This document shows positions 7,213-15,276 of a DNA stretch of 17,494 nucleotides, in pieces. Under the pieces are notes generated by a model, which saw only the letters and a list, made by a program, of their open reading frames with translations, made no database searches and was not told where the DNA came from. Position 1 is the stretch's first letter. The number at the start of each line of letters is the position of its first letter. The position numbers and the translations under genes are program-made. Source of the stretch: Collinsella sp. (lineage in GTDB: Bacteria > Actinomycetota > Coriobacteriia > Coriobacteriales > Coriobacteriaceae); assembly GCA_018376905.1 (NCBI GenBank), contig JAHAAK010000041.1, positions 1 to 17,494 of the forward strand, written 5' to 3'.

Positions 7213-8112
7213 ATGGACGAGAACGTTATCGGCACCACCGCGACCGCATCCGACCAGGACGGCGCACCCACCATCGAGATCGCAGCCCACGCCGGTACCT
7301 GCTACGGCGTGCAGCGCGCGCTCGACATGGCGCTGGCTGCCGCGCCGCAGGCAGGGGAGAGCGCTCGGGTCCATACCCTGGGGCCGCTCATCCATAACCC
7401 CATCGTGGTGCGCGAGCTCGCCGAGGCCGGCATTGGCTTGGCCGAGACCCTGGACGACGCCGTGTCGGGCACCGTAATCATCCGCGCCCACGGCGTGGTG
7501 CCGCAGGTGATCGACGCGGCCCACGATCGCGGTCTTACCGTGGTCGACGCCACCTGCCCCTACGTGAAAAAGGTCCACGTGGCGGCGGAGCGCCTGGTAC
7601 GAGAGGGCTATCACGTGGTGGTCGTGGGCGAGCCGGGCCACCCCGAAGTCGAGGGCATCCTGGGCCACGCCGGCGAAGATGCGCAGGTCGTAAGCTGTGC
7701 CGCCGATGCGGACGCGCTGCCGCTCAAGGGCAAGGTGGGCCTCGTTGTGCAGACCACTCAAACCGCGCAGAACCTCGCCGAGGTCGTAGCTGCCATCACC
7801 CCGCGTGTGCAGGAACTGCGCGTGATCAACACGATCTGCGCCGCTACGAGCGAGCGCCAGCAGGCCGCCGCCGCACTTGCCAACCGCTGCGACTGCATGG
7901 TCGTCGTGGGCGGCAAAAACTCCGGCAACACCCGCCGTCTGGCGCAGATCTGCGCGGACGCCTGCGAGCGCACGCATCATATCGAGGAGGCAAGCGAGCT
8001 CGAGGCCGCGTGGTTTGTCGACGCTCGCCACATCGGTATTACCGCCGGCGCTTCCACCCCGCAAGAACACATCGAACGCGCCGTCGCGCGCATCAAGGAG
8101 CTTTGCCGCTAA
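7213..8112 (+). CDS. ispH: 4-hydroxy-3-methylbut-2-enyl diphosphate reductase
   Basis: IspH (LytB) carries out the last step of the MEP pathway, reducing HMBPP to IPP and DMAPP with a [4Fe-4S] cluster. From ATG 7213 the protein has 299 residues. The three cluster cysteines are visible: Cys30 in AGTCYGV, Cys115 in DATCPYVKK and Cys209 in NTICAATSERQ. Other family motifs are LGPLIHNP (56-63), RAHG (91-94), VVGEPGHPEVEG, GGKNSGNTRRL and GITAGASTP. The start is uncertain: in-frame ATG 7183 would add 10 residues and overlap plsC by 28 bases. Neither start has a strong ribosome binding site; I favour 7213 because it follows the plsC stop and is nearer family length. The gene shows that the organism uses the MEP rather than only the mevalonate route. 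Confidence 0.95.
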   Translation: MDENVIGTTATASDQDGAPTIEIAAHAGTCYGVQRALDMALAAAPQAGESARVHTLGPLIHNPIVVRELAEAGIGLAETLDDAVSGTVIIRAHGVVPQVIDAAHDRGLTVVDATCPYVKKVHVAAERLVREGYHVVVVGEPGHPEVEGILGHAGEDAQVVSCAADADALPLKGKVGLVVQTTQTAQNLAEVVAAITPRVQELRVINTICAATSERQQAAAALANRCDCMVVVGGKNSGNTRRLAQICADACERTHHIEEASELEAAWFVDARHIGITAGASTPQEHIERAVARIKELCR

Positions 8113-8114
8113 TT

Positions 8115-9557
8115 ATGGACCAGACCGTACCCGCATACGCCGCCGAGGTGGCCGATTACGGGCGCAGCCGCGACCCCGAGCCGGGTGAGGGCGCGCTCGT
8201 AAAGAGCGTGCGTCCCGAATCGCCCGCATGGGATGTGGGTATCGAGCCGGGCATGCGCGTGCTCACGGTCAACAGCGAGGCGCTGACCGACATGATTGTG
8301 TGGCTCTGGGAGTCCGATGACGATACCGTCGAGTTGGAGGTTTTCGACCCGCGCGACGACACCGTCACCCCCGTCGAGCTCGACCGCTTCCCAGGAGAGG
8401 ACTGGGGCTTGGAGTTCGATGGGCCCATCTTCGACGGCATGCGCACCTGCGTGAACGCCTGCGTGTTCTGCTTTATGACCATGCTGCCCAAGGGCGGCCG
8501 CTCAACGCTCTATATTCGCGACGACGACTACCGCCTGAGCTTTTTGCAGGGCAACTTCGTCACGCTCACGAACCTCACCGACGAAGATGTTCATAACGTC
8601 ATCCAACGCAACATGAGCCCCATGAACGTGTCGGTCCACGCCGTGAGCCCCGACGTCCGCCGCCGCATGATGGGCCGCAATGCCCAGCGCGGCATGGACG
8701 TGCTCGAGGCCATCATGGCCGCCGGCATCGAGATTCACGCGCAGATCGTGCTGTGCCCCGGCATGAACGACGGCGAGGAGCTTCAAAAGACCCTGCGCTT
8801 TTGCGAGGAGCACGAGCAGATCACGAGCCTGGGCATCGTGCCGCTTGGCTTTACCAAGCACCAGAACCGATTTACCTGGTCATACAGCGACAAACCTGAG
8901 CTCGCGCGCGAGACCATTGCCATGATCCGTCCCTACCAGGATCGTGCTTACGAGCGCTTTGGCCGCCACACCTTCCAGATGAGCGACGAGTTCTATCTGG
9001 ACGCCGGCATCGATCCTCCCGAGGCCGACTTTTACGACGGCTACCCGCAGTACTACGACGGCATCGGCATGATCCGCTCGTATCTGGACGAGACCGATGA
9101 CGTACTTTCCGCCGACGCCGAGCGTCTGGCCCGCGTCCGCGCTGGCATTGCCCAGCGCAGCCAGCGCCTCCTGTGCCTCTCCGGCGCCAGCGCGCGCGAC
9201 ACCGTGGCGCGCTTTGTGGAGTCTCCACAGGGCCTTGCGGGCTCCGTCACGGCCATTAAAAACCGCTACTTTGGCGGTAACGTGGACGTGACCGGCCTCA
9301 TCGTCGCCTGCGACATCTTGGAGCAGCTGCCGCAGGACCTGTCGGGGGTTATGCTCTTTGTGCCTAAGCTCATGTTCAACGCTGACGGCATGACGCTTGA
9401 CGAGTATCATCGTGACGATTTACTCGCAAGCCTTACCAGTCGCGGCGCCGAGGTTCATGTGGTGTCGACCATGCCGCATGAGCTGCTCGATACCCTGGAG
9501 CATATCCTTGGCATTGTGCCCGCAGACTCTACTAATTCCGCTGACCCTACCCATTAA
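8115..9557 (+). CDS. DUF512-domain protein with PDZ-like and radical SAM-like regions, function unknown
   Basis: The 480-residue product belongs to a widespread, uncharacterised family (TIGR03279/DUF512 type). A PDZ-like region (about 26-75) contains AWDVGIEPGMRVLTVN. The radical SAM-type cluster motif follows as C112-x3-C116-x2-C119 (TCVNACVFCF), then the family signature LPKGGRSTLYIRDDDYRLSF and GNFVTLTNL. NVSVHAVSP and GIEIHAQIVLCPGMNDG fit a TIM-barrel fold. The C-terminal part (about 275-470) is the DUF512 domain. Start ATG 8115 lies 2 bases after the ispH stop; AAGGAG (8095-8100) is 14 bases away, longer than usual, though no nearer start is better. The der gene follows at once, with its ribosome binding site overlapping this stop. 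The next genes are plsY and gpsA, a neighbourhood conserved in Clostridia, so a link to ribosome assembly or membrane lipid synthesis is possible but unproven. Confidence 0.88.
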   Translation: MDQTVPAYAAEVADYGRSRDPEPGEGALVKSVRPESPAWDVGIEPGMRVLTVNSEALTDMIVWLWESDDDTVELEVFDPRDDTVTPVELDRFPGEDWGLEFDGPIFDGMRTCVNACVFCFMTMLPKGGRSTLYIRDDDYRLSFLQGNFVTLTNLTDEDVHNVIQRNMSPMNVSVHAVSPDVRRRMMGRNAQRGMDVLEAIMAAGIEIHAQIVLCPGMNDGEELQKTLRFCEEHEQITSLGIVPLGFTKHQNRFTWSYSDKPELARETIAMIRPYQDRAYERFGRHTFQMSDEFYLDAGIDPPEADFYDGYPQYYDGIGMIRSYLDETDDVLSADAERLARVRAGIAQRSQRLLCLSGASARDTVARFVESPQGLAGSVTAIKNRYFGGNVDVTGLIVACDILEQLPQDLSGVMLFVPKLMFNADGMTLDEYHRDDLLASLTSRGAEVHVVSTMPHELLDTLEHILGIVPADSTNSADPTH

Positions 9558-9562
9558 AGGAG
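9556..9562 (+). promoter_or_regulatory. Ribosome binding site that sets the der start
   Basis: AAAGGAG overlaps the stop codon of the DUF512 gene and lies 5 bases before ATG 9568. The reading frame is open further upstream, but this site and the MKPIVAVVGRPN start fix the N-terminus. Confidence 0.8.
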
Positions 9563-9567
9563 TGCAG

Positions 9568-10902
9568 ATGAAACCTATCGTCGCCGTCGTCGGACGCCCC
9601 AACGTGGGCAAGTCCACGCTCGTCAACCGCCTGGCCCAGACCTCGGACGCCATCGTCCATGAGTCCCGCGGCGTCACGCGCGACCGTTCGTACCACACGG
9701 CCGATTGGAACGGCCGCGAGTTCACCATCGTCGACACGGGCGGTATCGAGCCGCTCAAGAGCGATGACGTCTTTGCCACGTCCATCCGCGACCAGGCCCT
9801 CGCCGCCGCCGAGGAAGCCGCCGTCATCCTGTTTGTGGTCGACGGCCGCACCGGCGTCACCGAGGAGGATGAGTCGGTCGCACGCATGCTCAAGCGCTGC
9901 GACAAACCGGTCTTTCTGCTGGTGAACAAGCTCGACAACCCCGATCGCGAGAACGACAGCATCTGGGAGTTCTATTCGCTCGGCATCGGTGAGCCCACGC
10001 CGCTCTCGGCCCTGCATGGCCATGGCACGGGCGACCTGCTCGACGATATCGTGGCCCTGCTTCCGGAGGAAGAGGACGAGGTCGCCGATGAGTTCCCCGA
10101 CGCGCTGAACGTCGCCATCATCGGCCGCCCCAATGCCGGTAAGTCGTCGCTGTTCAACCGCATCCTGGGCGCCGACCGCTCTATCGTGTCCAACATTGCC
10201 GGCACGACGCGCGACGCCATCGACACCGTCGTGGAGCGCAACGGTAAGCATTACCGCATGGTCGACACCGCGGGCATTCGCAAGAAGAGCACCGTGTACG
10301 AGAACATCGAGTACTACTCGATGGTTCGCGGCCTGCGCGCCATCGATCGCGCCGACGTGGCACTGCTCGTCGTCGACGCCTCCGTGGGCGTCACCGAGCA
10401 GGACCAGAAGGTCATGGGCTTGGCCATCGAGCGCGGCTGCGCCATCGTGGTGCTGCTCAACAAGTGGGACCTGCTCGACGACGACCGCAAGCGCGAGGCC
10501 TGCATGGAGACCGTCGACCGCCGTCTGGGCGTCATGGCTCCCTGGGCCCAGTACCTGCGCATCTCGGCGCTCACCGGCCGCAGCGTCGAGAAGATCTGGG
10601 CGATGGTCGACGCTGCCGAGAAGACGCGCTCGCAAAAGATCACCACCTCGCGCCTCAACACCTTCCTCACCGACCTGCGCGATTTCGGCCACACCGTGGT
10701 GGACGGCAAGCGCCGCCTGCGCATGCATTACGTGACTCAGACGGGCATCAACCCGCCGACGTTTACGTTCTTCGTCAACCACAGCGACCTGGTCAACGAC
10801 ACCTACCAGCGCTACGTGGAGAACCGCATGCGCTCGACCTTCGATTTTGCCGGCACGCCCATTCGACTCTTCTTTAGGAAGAAGGAACAAAAGGATGCAT
10901 AA
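9568..10902 (+). CDS. der: Ribosome biogenesis GTPase Der (EngA)
   Basis: Der is an essential GTPase with two tandem G domains that helps mature the 50S subunit. The 444-residue product shows G domain 1 with GRPNVGKST (9-17), DTGG (56-59) and NKLD (120-123), an acidic linker PEEEDEVADE (166-175), and G domain 2 with GRPNAGKSS (186-194), DTAG (233-236) and NKWD (298-301). The C-terminal KH-like domain (about 355-440) contains RLRMHYVTQTG and PPTFTFFVN. Length is typical. The stop codon lies inside the first codons of plsY (8-base overlap). In mycobacteria der directly follows cmk; here plsC, ispH and the DUF512 gene lie between. Confidence 0.97.
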   Translation: MKPIVAVVGRPNVGKSTLVNRLAQTSDAIVHESRGVTRDRSYHTADWNGREFTIVDTGGIEPLKSDDVFATSIRDQALAAAEEAAVILFVVDGRTGVTEEDESVARMLKRCDKPVFLLVNKLDNPDRENDSIWEFYSLGIGEPTPLSALHGHGTGDLLDDIVALLPEEEDEVADEFPDALNVAIIGRPNAGKSSLFNRILGADRSIVSNIAGTTRDAIDTVVERNGKHYRMVDTAGIRKKSTVYENIEYYSMVRGLRAIDRADVALLVVDASVGVTEQDQKVMGLAIERGCAIVVLLNKWDLLDDDRKREACMETVDRRLGVMAPWAQYLRISALTGRSVEKIWAMVDAAEKTRSQKITTSRLNTFLTDLRDFGHTVVDGKRRLRMHYVTQTGINPPTFTFFVNHSDLVNDTYQRYVENRMRSTFDFAGTPIRLFFRKKEQKDA

Positions 10903-11578
10903 TCCGATTCTTCTGACTGCCATCTGCGCCGTGGTCTCGTTCTTTGTCGGAGCGATTCCGTTTGGCCTGATCCTGGGACGCGTGTTCAACCACACCGACA
11001 TTCGCAAGGCGGGCTCCGGCAACATCGGCACCACTAACGCGCTGCGCGTGGCCGGCCCCAAGGTCGCGGCACTCACGCTGCTGCTCGACTGCCTGAAGGG
11101 CGCCGTCTGCGTCCTTATCGCCCGTCCGCTCATCGCGAGCGTGGGCTATGGCTTTCCGCCGAGCATTATGGCTCCCGGTGCTGCCGGCGATTGGATGCTC
11201 GGCGTCATCTGCCTGGCGGCCGTATGGGGCCACATCTTCTCGCCGTACCTCAACTTTCACGGCGGCAAGGGCATCGCGGTCGGTCTGGGCGTCATCCTCG
11301 CCTGGTACTGGCCCATTGGCCTGTCGCTGCTGGGCATGTTTATCGTGGCCGTCGCCATCACCAAGTTTGTGTCGGTTGGCTCGCTTGCCGCAGCCATCGG
11401 TCTTCCCATCGCCGCTTGTGCGGTCTTTCCGTACAGCAGCCTAGGACTTAAGTTTTGCATGGCGATGATCGGCATCACCGTGGTGTGGGCCCATCGCGCG
11501 AACATCAAAAAGCTCATGACGGGTAAGGAGTCCAAGCTCTCGTTTACCAAGCGCGTCACCGAGCCCGACGATAAGTAG
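10895..11578 (+). CDS. plsY: Acyl-phosphate:glycerol-3-phosphate acyltransferase
   Basis: PlsY moves an acyl chain from acyl-phosphate to position 1 of glycerol-3-phosphate in the inner membrane, starting phospholipid synthesis. The 227-residue protein is polytopic. It has the three family motifs: GSGNIGTTN (40-48), DCLKGA (65-70) and FHGGKGIAVGLG (121-132). A signal-like first helix (about 5-28) contains IPFG. The tail after about residue 200 is hydrophilic, with HRANIKKLMTGKESKL typical of the family. The ATG at 10895 overlaps the end of der by 8 bases and has GAAGAAGG at 10878-10885 upstream. Its donor-making partner PlsX is not in the window. GpsA, which makes its acceptor, is encoded next. 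Confidence 0.96.
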   Translation: MHNPILLTAICAVVSFFVGAIPFGLILGRVFNHTDIRKAGSGNIGTTNALRVAGPKVAALTLLLDCLKGAVCVLIARPLIASVGYGFPPSIMAPGAAGDWMLGVICLAAVWGHIFSPYLNFHGGKGIAVGLGVILAWYWPIGLSLLGMFIVAVAITKFVSVGSLAAAIGLPIAACAVFPYSSLGLKFCMAMIGITVVWAHRANIKKLMTGKESKLSFTKRVTEPDDK

Positions 11579-11587
11579 GAGAGAGTC

Positions 11588-12595
11588 ATGAATGTTGCGC
11601 TGATTGGCTCTGGCTCCTGGGGAACCGCCGTTGCCGGCCTTGCTGCCGCGCGAGCCGAGCGCGTGACCATGTGGGCCCATAGCGAGCAGACGGCCGCCGG
11701 CATCAATGGCGAGCACCGCAATCCCCGGTATCTGGTGGACTACGAGCTGCCCGGCAACGTTGTCGCCACCACGGACCTGTCGCAGGCGCTCGACGGCGCT
11801 GATGCCATCATCTTTGCCGTGCCTTCGACGCACCTGCGCGACGTTTGCCACCAGGCGGCGCCGCTCATCGCGGACGAGATGCCGGTTCTGTGCCTCACCA
11901 AGGGTATTGAGCCCGAGTCGGGCCTGCTCATGAGCGAGGTCATTGCCAGCGAGATCGGCAACGAGCGTCGTGTGGCGGCCCTCTCGGGCCCCAACCATGC
12001 CGAGGAGATTTGCCGCGGCGGGCTCTCTGCCGCCGTCATCGCCAGCGAAGATACGCAGGTAGGGGAGACCTTTAAGGAGCTGCTGCTGTCCACGGCCTTC
12101 CGCATCTACCTGTCGCAGGATATGACCGGCGTCGAGGTATGCGGCGCCATGAAAAATGTCATCGCCATCGTGTGCGGCATCTCCGCCGGTACCGGCGCGG
12201 GCGACAACACGCTCGCCCTTATCATGACGCGCGGCCTGGCCGAGATCAGCCGCCTGGTGCACGCCCGCGGCGGCCAGGCCATGACCTGCATGGGGCTTGC
12301 CGGCATGGGTGACCTCATTGCCACCTGCACCTCCGAGCATTCGCGCAACCGCACCTTTGGCTACGAGTTTGCCCACGGCGTTTCGCTCGACGAGTACCAG
12401 ACGCGCACGCATATGGTCGTGGAGGGCGCCGTTGCCGCCCGCAGCGTGAGCGAGCTCGCCCGTTCACTGGGCGTAGACATTCCGCTCACCTTTGCCGTGG
12501 AGCAAACGCTCTACAACGGTGTTACTTTGGATAGGGCGCTCGAGATCCTTACCGACCGCGTCCCCTCTCAAGAGTTCTACGGACTCAACGACTAG
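11588..12595 (+). CDS. gpsA: NAD(P)H-dependent glycerol-3-phosphate dehydrogenase
   Basis: GpsA reduces dihydroxyacetone phosphate to sn-glycerol-3-phosphate, the substrate of PlsY. The 335-residue product has the Rossmann motif GSGSWGTA (7-14), HRNPRYL (43-49), AVPSTHLR (77-84), LTKGIEP (103-109), SGPNHAEEI (133-141) and the catalytic Lys189 in CGAMKN. The substrate-binding domain carries GAGDN (203-207), MTRGLAE and GLAGMGDLIATCTSEHSRNR (about 236-255). The family more often has GLGDL where this has GMGDL, a mild change. AGGAG (11577-11581) overlaps the plsY stop and lies 6 bases before the ATG, so the two genes that supply and use glycerol-3-phosphate are probably co-translated. Confidence 0.97.
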   Translation: MNVALIGSGSWGTAVAGLAAARAERVTMWAHSEQTAAGINGEHRNPRYLVDYELPGNVVATTDLSQALDGADAIIFAVPSTHLRDVCHQAAPLIADEMPVLCLTKGIEPESGLLMSEVIASEIGNERRVAALSGPNHAEEICRGGLSAAVIASEDTQVGETFKELLLSTAFRIYLSQDMTGVEVCGAMKNVIAIVCGISAGTGAGDNTLALIMTRGLAEISRLVHARGGQAMTCMGLAGMGDLIATCTSEHSRNRTFGYEFAHGVSLDEYQTRTHMVVEGAVAARSVSELARSLGVDIPLTFAVEQTLYNGVTLDRALEILTDRVPSQEFYGLND

Positions 12596-12613
12596 CGCAG
12601 AAAGGCTACTACC

Positions 12614-13285
12614 ATGGGTTCCATCAAAATCGCTCCGTCTGTCCTTTCGGCCGACATGGCCAACCTCAAGGGCGAGCTCGACAAGATCGCCGATGCCGAC
12701 TACGTGCACTTTGACGTTATGGACGGTCACTTTACCGGCAACCTCACCTTTGGCGTTGACATCCTTAAGGCCGTCAAGCGCTCCACCGATGTACCGGTTG
12801 ACGCGCACCTCATGGTGTCGAACCCCGACGAGACGGTCGATTGGTACGCCGACGCCGGTGCCGATATGATCACCGTGCACTACGAGGCTTCCACGCACCT
12901 GCACCGCACGCTCACGCATCTGCAGCAGCGCGGCGTCAAGGCCGGCGTGGTGCTCAACCCCGCCACCCCCGTGTGCGTACTTGAGAGCATCATCGACGTC
13001 GTCGATATGGTGCTGCTGATGAGCGTGAACCCCGGCTTTGGAGGCCAGAGCTTTATCCCGGGCACTCTGCATAAGCTCCACGAGCTCAAGGCCATGTGCG
13101 AGCGCCACGGCGTGTCGCCCCTCATCGAGGTCGATGGCGGTATCTCTTCCAAGAACATTGCCGAGGTCGTCAAGGCCGGCGCCAACGTGCTCGTGGCCGG
13201 TTCTGCCGTATTTAAGTCCGAAGATCCCGCTGCCGAGGTTGCGCTGCTGCAGAAGCTGGGCAACGAGGCCACACAGGAGGCATAA
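12614..13285 (+). CDS. rpe: Ribulose-phosphate 3-epimerase
   Basis: Rpe interconverts ribulose-5-phosphate and xylulose-5-phosphate in the pentose phosphate pathway. The 223-residue TIM-barrel protein shows IAPSVLSAD (6-14), the metal-ligand motif HFDVMDG (32-38, with His32 and Asp34), DAHLMV (63-68, His65), MSVNPGFGGQSF (136-147) and IEVDGGIS (171-178, Asp174). The loop after HFDVMDG is unusual: it reads GHFTGNLTFG, where the family almost always has GHFVPN. All catalytic residues are otherwise present. AGAAAGG (12599-12605) precedes the ATG by 8 bases. It follows gpsA after 18 bases and precedes the cysteine desulfurase by 6. Confidence 0.95.
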   Translation: MGSIKIAPSVLSADMANLKGELDKIADADYVHFDVMDGHFTGNLTFGVDILKAVKRSTDVPVDAHLMVSNPDETVDWYADAGADMITVHYEASTHLHRTLTHLQQRGVKAGVVLNPATPVCVLESIIDVVDMVLLMSVNPGFGGQSFIPGTLHKLHELKAMCERHGVSPLIEVDGGISSKNIAEVVKAGANVLVAGSAVFKSEDPAAEVALLQKLGNEATQEA

Positions 13286-13291
13286 ACCCTT

Positions 13292-14470
13292 ATGACCGCA
13301 GGTCAAAACCGCATACCCGTGAATCTTGACTATGCCGCCTCGACGCCCATGCGCGCCGAGGCGCTCCTTGCGCAGCGCGAGTACGACGACAGCGAGCTTG
13401 CGGGCGTCAACCCCAACTCGCTGCACTCGCTTGGCCGCAAGGCCGCCGCACGCCTGGAAGTCGCCCGTCGCGAAATCGCACGTAGCTTTGGCGCACGCAT
13501 TCGCCCGTCCGAGATCATCCTTACCAACGGCGGCACCGAGGCCAACCAGCTGGCGCTGCTCGGTCTTGCCGAGGGCGCTCGTCAGCGCGATCGCAAGCGT
13601 AACCGCGTGATCGTGTCGGCGATCGAGCACGATTCGATTCTGGATAACCTGCCGCTGCTGCGGGCCGCCGGCTTTACCGTCGACCTGGTGCAGCCCTGCC
13701 GCGCGGGCTACATCGAACCCGCCGCGCTGAGCGACTTGCTCGGCGACGACGTGGCGCTCGTGAGCATTATGGTTGCTAACAACGAGACCGGCGTGGTGCA
13801 GCCCATCCGCGAGCTTGCCGCGGCCGCGCATACCGTGGGCGCCCTGTTCCACACCGATGCCATCCAGGGGTATCTGCACATTCCGCTCGATGTCACCGAG
13901 CTGGGAGTTGACGCCATGACCGTTGCCGCGCACAAGATCGGTGGCCCCGTGGCATCCGGCGCGCTCTACCTTAAGAGCCGCACGCCGCTGCGCCCGCGCA
14001 TCTTTGGCGGCGGACAGGAGGCCGGTCGTCGTGCCGGCACGCAGGATCTGCGCACACAGTTGGCCTTTGCCGCTGCCGCCCGAACGCTGACGCCCCATGT
14101 AGCCCAGGAGCGTGCGACGCTGCAAACCCTTTCCGACAAGCTCTACGCCGCGCTTACGGCCCATCCGCGCATTCACGCCACCATGGGCGACTACGCACAG
14201 GCCGATCGTCTGCCGGGTATGGTTTCGATCTACGTCGACGGCATGGACTCCGAGGAGCTCATCGTCAAGCTCGACGCCGCCGGCTTTGAGGTATCGGCAG
14301 GCTCGGCATGCTCGAGCGGCAGTATGGACCCCAGCCACGTTTTGAGTGCGATGGGCATTGGTCGCGAGCAGGCGCTGGGCGCCCTTCGCATCTCGTTCGA
14401 TGACCGCGTGAATCCGAGCGATCTGGACGACTTTGCTCAAGCGCTGCTGTCGATCGTGGGTGCCGCATGA
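13292..14470 (+). CDS. Cysteine desulfurase (NifS/IscS family, aminotransferase class V)
   Basis: The enzyme takes sulfur from L-cysteine as a persulfide, for iron-sulfur clusters or thionucleosides. The 392-residue product has NLDYAASTPM (11-20), NGGTEANQLALL (79-90), a PLP-stacking His113 in IEHDSIL, NNETGVVQPI (153-162), HTDAIQ (177-182), the PLP Schiff-base Lys205 in AAHKIGG, and active-site Cys330 in SAGSACSSGSMDPSHVL. That loop and the length suit the IscS/NifS group rather than SufS. No IscU, SufU or thiI gene is adjacent, so its sulfur acceptor cannot be named from context. AGGAGG (13275-13280) lies in the rpe end, 11 bases from the ATG. The stop overlaps the next start in ATGA. Confidence 0.94.
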   Translation: MTAGQNRIPVNLDYAASTPMRAEALLAQREYDDSELAGVNPNSLHSLGRKAAARLEVARREIARSFGARIRPSEIILTNGGTEANQLALLGLAEGARQRDRKRNRVIVSAIEHDSILDNLPLLRAAGFTVDLVQPCRAGYIEPAALSDLLGDDVALVSIMVANNETGVVQPIRELAAAAHTVGALFHTDAIQGYLHIPLDVTELGVDAMTVAAHKIGGPVASGALYLKSRTPLRPRIFGGGQEAGRRAGTQDLRTQLAFAAAARTLTPHVAQERATLQTLSDKLYAALTAHPRIHATMGDYAQADRLPGMVSIYVDGMDSEELIVKLDAAGFEVSAGSACSSGSMDPSHVLSAMGIGREQALGALRISFDDRVNPSDLDDFAQALLSIVGAA

Positions 14471-15276
14471 TCGTCGCCGAGCTTGAGCGCGCGCTGCTGG
14501 AGCGCTACCCCAAGGCGGACGCCGAGGGCTGGGATCATGTTGGGCTATCTGTGGGAGATCCGGCCGCGGAGATTACTGGCGTTGTATGTGCGCTCGATGC
14601 GACCGAGGCTAATGTTCGCCGCGCACAAGAAGCCGGCGCCAACGTGCTGCTGACGCATCATCCTATATACATCAAGGCACCCGAGGCCTTTTGCCCGGCG
14701 GATGCCACGCGCCCCCAATGCAGCGCGGCGCTCTACGAGGCAGCGCGTTGCGGCGTGAGCATTATCTCGCTCCACACCAATCTGGACCGCTCGCACGAAG
14801 CGCGCACCTGCCTGAGCGAGCTGCTGGGCGCTGAGCCCGTGAGCTCGCTGGAGCACGCGGACGACCCCGAGGCCACCGGCCTGGGCGCGCTTGCAACGCT
14901 CAACGACCCGTGCACGCTGCGCGATCTTGCTACCCGTGCTGCCACGGCCTTCGGCAGCGACCCGCGTGTGTGGGGCGAAGCAGAGCACGCATGCCGTACC
15001 GTCGCTATTTTGGGCGGCTCCCTGGGCGACTTTGGAGAGCTCGCCATCGCCGCGGGCGCGGACGTTGTCGTGACGGGCGAGGCGGGATACCACGTGACGC
15101 AAGACCTTGCTTTACGCGGGCTACCGGTGATCTTGCTCGGCCACGACCGCTCCGAGGAGCCGTTCGTTGATATATTGATGAACTCTGCAGTTGACGCCGG
15201 GGTCGACCCCCGTCATACGATTAAAATACTGAACCCTTGCCAATGGTGGACTGTGACAAAAGGAGAGAACTTATGA
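14467..15276 (+). CDS. Nif3-like dinuclear metal centre protein
   Basis: This 269-residue protein belongs to the Nif3/YqfO/YbgI family, which forms hexameric rings with a two-metal site. Its function is debated (GTP cyclohydrolase-like or phosphodiesterase-like activities have been proposed for homologues). Expected metal ligands are visible: His64 and His65 in LLTHHPI, Asp107 in HTNLD, and His226 and Glu230 in LLGHDRSEEP. GEAGYHVTQDL (204-214) matches the family's second conserved block. This is the short form without the inserted domain of some Firmicutes proteins. It overlaps the cysteine desulfurase by 4 bases and the zinc-ribbon gene by 4 bases. Nif3 next to a zinc-ribbon gene is a known pairing in actinobacteria. 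Confidence 0.9.
   Translation: MIVAELERALLERYPKADAEGWDHVGLSVGDPAAEITGVVCALDATEANVRRAQEAGANVLLTHHPIYIKAPEAFCPADATRPQCSAALYEAARCGVSIISLHTNLDRSHEARTCLSELLGAEPVSSLEHADDPEATGLGALATLNDPCTLRDLATRAATAFGSDPRVWGEAEHACRTVAILGGSLGDFGELAIAAGADVVVTGEAGYHVTQDLALRGLPVILLGHDRSEEPFVDILMNSAVDAGVDPRHTIKILNPCQWWTVTKGENL
15258..15265 (+). promoter_or_regulatory. Ribosome binding site that sets the zinc-ribbon gene start
   Basis: AAAAGGAG lies inside the Nif3 gene, 7 bases before ATG 15273. An in-frame ATG further upstream (15237) lacks such a site, so 15273 is preferred. The start and the Nif3 stop share ATGA. Confidence 0.8.

Noticed and set aside
9547..11133. Minus-strand open frame of 528 codons opposite der and plsY
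   Set aside because: It is the antisense shadow of Der and PlsY, both of which show all family motifs on the plus strand.
14265..14345. Possible selenocysteine or frameshift site near the active-site Cys of the cysteine desulfurase
   Set aside because: The frame is continuous, the residue is an ordinary TGC cysteine codon, and the flanking motif is intact.
12464..14440. Minus-strand open frame of 658 codons opposite rpe and the cysteine desulfurase
   Set aside because: It spans two complete plus-strand genes and the gap between them, shows no domain, and has the His/Gly/Ala/Val composition typical of antisense frames in GC-rich DNA.
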